A DNA stretch of 64,000 nt. Origin: Archegozetes longisetosus (Eukaryota; Arthropoda; Arachnida; Sarcoptiformes; Trhypochthoniidae). Under the pieces are notes generated by a model, which searched no databases, was not told the origin of the DNA, and was given only the letters and a program-made list of their open reading frames with translations. The stretch covers positions 12,678,220 through 12,742,219 of the forward strand of contig JAEMBT020000001.1 of NCBI GenBank assembly GCA_018873245.2, in the 5' to 3' direction. Positions 61,214-64,000 of this stretch are shown piece by piece. The first letter of the stretch is position 1. Every line of letters starts with the position of its first letter. A program made the position numbers and the translations under genes.

Positions 61214-63079
61214 ATGACTTCTATTTTATTCAAAACAGATTTAATTCTAGTTTTGTGTTCAATTTTCATAGTTTATTATATTGAAGCTAACGATCAGATA
61301 AGTGTAACAATAAAACCAAAACAGTTCAATGGATTAAAGAAAACAATTGAAGGCAAAGAAATCGACTACTTTTTGGGCATACCATATGCTGAACCACCGA
61401 TCGGTAAATTGAGATTCAAAAAGCCGAAACCTATTGTATATGACGGACCTATTAATGCAACGAAATGGCCAAATGTTTGTTATCAGAACTATGATATAAA
61501 CTTGTTTACAAGTCACAACATGAGCGAAGACTGTCTTTACCTCAACATATGGTCACCAAAAATCGATACTGAACTTAAACCAGTCATGTTTTGGATACAC
61601 GGCGGAGCTCTGATGGGAGGATCTTCTAGTTCAGAGATTTATAATGGCGAAACACTTGCCTCGAGAGGAGATGTGGTAGTCGTTACTATCAATTATAGAG
61701 TGACGGCCTTAGGATTTTTATATACTGGTACTGATGATGCCCCAGGAAATGTCGGGCTCTGGGATCAGGCTCTGGCTCTTCAATGGGTTCATGAAAACAT
61801 TGCCACTTTTGGAGGAGATCCACAACAAGTCACTATTTTTGGTGAGAGTGCTGGCAGTTGGTCTGTAGGCTTGCATTTATTATCGCCAATCACTAGACAT
61901 TTATATAGAAATGCAATTATGATGTCTGCGGGACCGCTCTCTCATCTGACGGGCGAGGATCCGCATAAAGCTAAGAATAATTGGCTTAAAGTGGCAAAAC
62001 TGGCTGATTGTGGCAATGGGTCGAGTTTGACGCAAAAACACATCGAATGTTTGCAGAACATTTCAGCCGAAAAATTGGTCAAAATTGTTGATAGAAAAGA
62101 TCTGACAACAGATCCGTCTGGATTCATGTCGCTCGTTAGACATGGCGATGAATTTCTACCTCATAAGCCTGTGGATATGCTTTTCGGGAATAATTATAAG
62201 AAGAATGTCAGACTTCTATTTGGGTTTACTGATGATGAGGGCAGTTGGATATTGGCTGATAGAGTCGATCCAATCAGATACGCGCATAATAATCCTTCTA
62301 ATTTAAACAAATCTCAAGCTTTCGAAGAACTGAAAAGTCTTTCTGAAAAATTAATAACTCCTTATGATCATGTGGTTGGGAATGATGTCGCCCGACTTTA
62401 TTTGTCTCGATTACCAAACACTGACTACGACTCAATCAGGAGAACAATGGGCGTGGCTTTGGGTGACTTTTACATATCCTGTACAACGATGTTATTCGCG
62501 AGAACTTTATATGAAAGAGATAGGAGCCAAACTAAAGTATATCAGTACTACTTTAGTGCTAAACAGAGTCTAATGTCAGCCAATTGCAGTCAATGGCAGG
62601 GATCATGTCATGCATCAGATTTGATACCTGTTTTTGGGGTTCCATTACGTCTTCCGCAAAATCTAACAACTGATGAAGAAAAAGAACTTTCGAAGAAAAT
62701 GATAGAAACTTTTGCTCATTTTGCGAAAAAAGGGTTAGAATCGAAAGAGTTTTCATTTCCTTGAATCACAAGAGACATGTTTCAAAAACTTGAATTTACT
62801 AAGAGTTCATTTTTTATTAGTTATCCTCCACAACAAGAAGGCATAGAATGGCCCGAATATTACATGATCAATAATAATGTCGTACAACATTATTATGAGT
62901 TCTCTAAAAAAATAAAACCTGATGGCAATTTTGGATATGGTCTGAAAAGTGAGGAATGCGATAAACTTTGGTCCTCATACATCTATGGAATGGCTAATAT
63001 TAATAATTCAAAACGTTTGGATTCGACTGTATCTTTATATATAATATTCAGTTATCTAGTAGTTCTGTTCTTTGTTTGA
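61214..63079 (+). CDS. Carboxyl/cholinesterase family protein 2, probably GPI-anchored
   Basis: Intact 592-aa carboxylesterase type B protein; hydrolyses carboxylic esters (xenobiotics, lipids or pheromones possible, substrate unknown). Exons 61214-62733 and 62821-63079, phase-2 intron of 87 bp at the same place as in gene 1. Signal peptide at residues 1-25. EDCLYLNIW signature, HGGA oxyanion hole, Ser212 in GESAG, Glu342 in DDEG and His466 in CHASD complete the triad. The C-terminus ends with about 20 hydrophobic residues (VSLYIIFSYLVVLFFV) after a small polar stretch (NNSKRLDS), typical of a GPI-attachment signal as in arthropod acetylcholinesterases. Gene 1 lacks this. The residues that mark true acetylcholinesterase are not evident, so I call only the family. 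Confidence 0.88.
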
Positions 63080-63659
63080 CTCATTAAAATTCAAAATTTT
63101 TGAGTATTTGCGAACACTTTATTCTTGTCAATTTGATTAATTATTGAATCAATGTTTACGATTCTGTCATGTCCTAAACCTTGAAATAGATTTATAGACT
63201 AATAATGAATTGAATTTAAAACTCAAAATCTTGAAATCTTCAGAAAATTAAATCTGTTTTATTCGATCTCTCATATTAACAAAACTGTTGAAAAATGTCT
63301 ACATCTAACTATCTTTAATGAACATGATTCGCAATATATTAGTAATTATTATAGTTCTATTATATCGATCATAAGCCATAATGTACAATCTTTTACCAGC
63401 AGATTACAGAACAACTTAATAGGTTATAAACTTTCTAAAACTAGTTCTATGATACACCATCTAAACTTAGTTTACTGGTGCACTCAGAGCTAAATACCTC
63501 CAACTTGAGTTTCTTACGCCTATTTCATTTAGAAAATGTTATTTGACTTTCTTCAGCTTTAACTTTTAACAATAGTTCTCATTCGATCTTTGACTTTAAC
63601 TTAAGCTTTCAAAAGCTGGACCAAAGCTAGATAAAAGCTTTACGATTTCCTAGTTTAAA
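63080..63659. other. Spacer, nothing recognised
   Basis: AT-rich intergenic DNA between the esterase pair and the BED-finger gene. Confidence 0.45.
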
Positions 63660-64000
63660 ATGACACTTAAATTATCGTTACTGGAAAAGAAGCGAGTAAC
63701 AATACGTAAGTTTTGGGACATCGAAATCGACAAGCAAGGTAAAGTCACATGTTCAGTGTGTATTGGTCACGAAATGAAGTATGACGATAACTACAGCGAT
63801 GGCACCGTAAAATCACATGGACATGTCGAAGACATAAACGAATAAAAGAAGGCAGCTCAAGACAAACAATGATTTCGAATGCATTCGAAAAGGCAACAAC
63901 TTTGAAGACGAGGATACTGAGCTTTTCTTTAAGTTAACAGAAGTTTTTGTGGCAGCAAATATTTCTCTTTCTAAACTAGAAAATACTATCTTGAAGAGCT
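63660..64000 (+). pseudogene. BED-finger, CGGBP1/hAT-like gene start, cut by window edge
   Basis: The ATG at 63660 opens a BED-type zinc-finger N-terminus (RKFWDIEIDKQGKVTCSVC, with CxxC and later His residues), stopping at 63845. A different frame then resumes with TELFFKLTEVFVAANISLSK and LENTILKS, a block typical of CGGBP1-like hAT derivatives. The frame change implies a frameshift or an unrecognised intron. It pairs well with the C-terminal fragment at 47330-47730, which may come from the same family. The 3' part lies outside the window. Confidence 0.6.

Overview
The window is AT-rich animal DNA. The genes have short exons, GT-AG introns, secretory signals and chemosensory receptor families typical of arthropods. 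The gustatory-receptor-like gene and the short divergent ionotropic receptors look like the families I know from acariform mites, so a mite is the best guess. This is inference from family resemblance, not proof. Short TTAGG runs (arthropod telomere type) are also present.

Layout. 1-7.2 kb: a three-exon minus-strand neuropeptide GPCR that looks like a trissin receptor, with two introns of 2.7-3 kb. 7.2-16.8 kb: no convincing gene, but a deletion derivative of a hAT transposon (10356-12453) carries two further inverted-repeat elements nested in it. 16.8-18.4 kb: a three-exon gustatory-receptor-like gene (minus) with a hairpin MITE in its last intron. 20-35 kb: two copies of a two-exon gene for an unknown secreted six-cysteine protein (22246-23022 and 33651-34429). 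They are separated by a nearly complete but broken hAT element with an 8-bp target duplication (25155-27942), degenerate Tc1 transposases and a foldback element. Each gene copy is followed by a different Tc1/mariner insertion in the same TA of its 3' flank. 36-38.7 kb: MITEs. 39.5-42 kb: an intact ionotropic receptor (IR) and a small TIL-type protease inhibitor. 43.3-51 kb: an 830-bp-arm palindrome that duplicates a secreted-protein first exon, a hAT-family remnant, a second palindrome, and a second IR with an in-frame stop. 52.4-53.1 kb: a foldback element whose ends are tandem short repeats, flanked by a 9-bp duplication. 55-57.5 kb: a tandem pair of four-exon secreted genes of unknown function (minus). 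59-63 kb: a tandem pair of carboxyl/cholinesterases, the first frameshifted just before the catalytic His, the second with a GPI-like tail. 63.66 kb to the end: the start of a BED-finger transposase-like gene.

The region reads as accessory, fast-evolving genome: chemosensory receptors, secreted proteins and esterases in small tandem or inverted families, with at least a dozen DNA transposons of several superfamilies and no recognisable retrotransposon. Exon joins were deduced by eye from splice sites, reading phase and agreement between paralogs. No transcript evidence was available.
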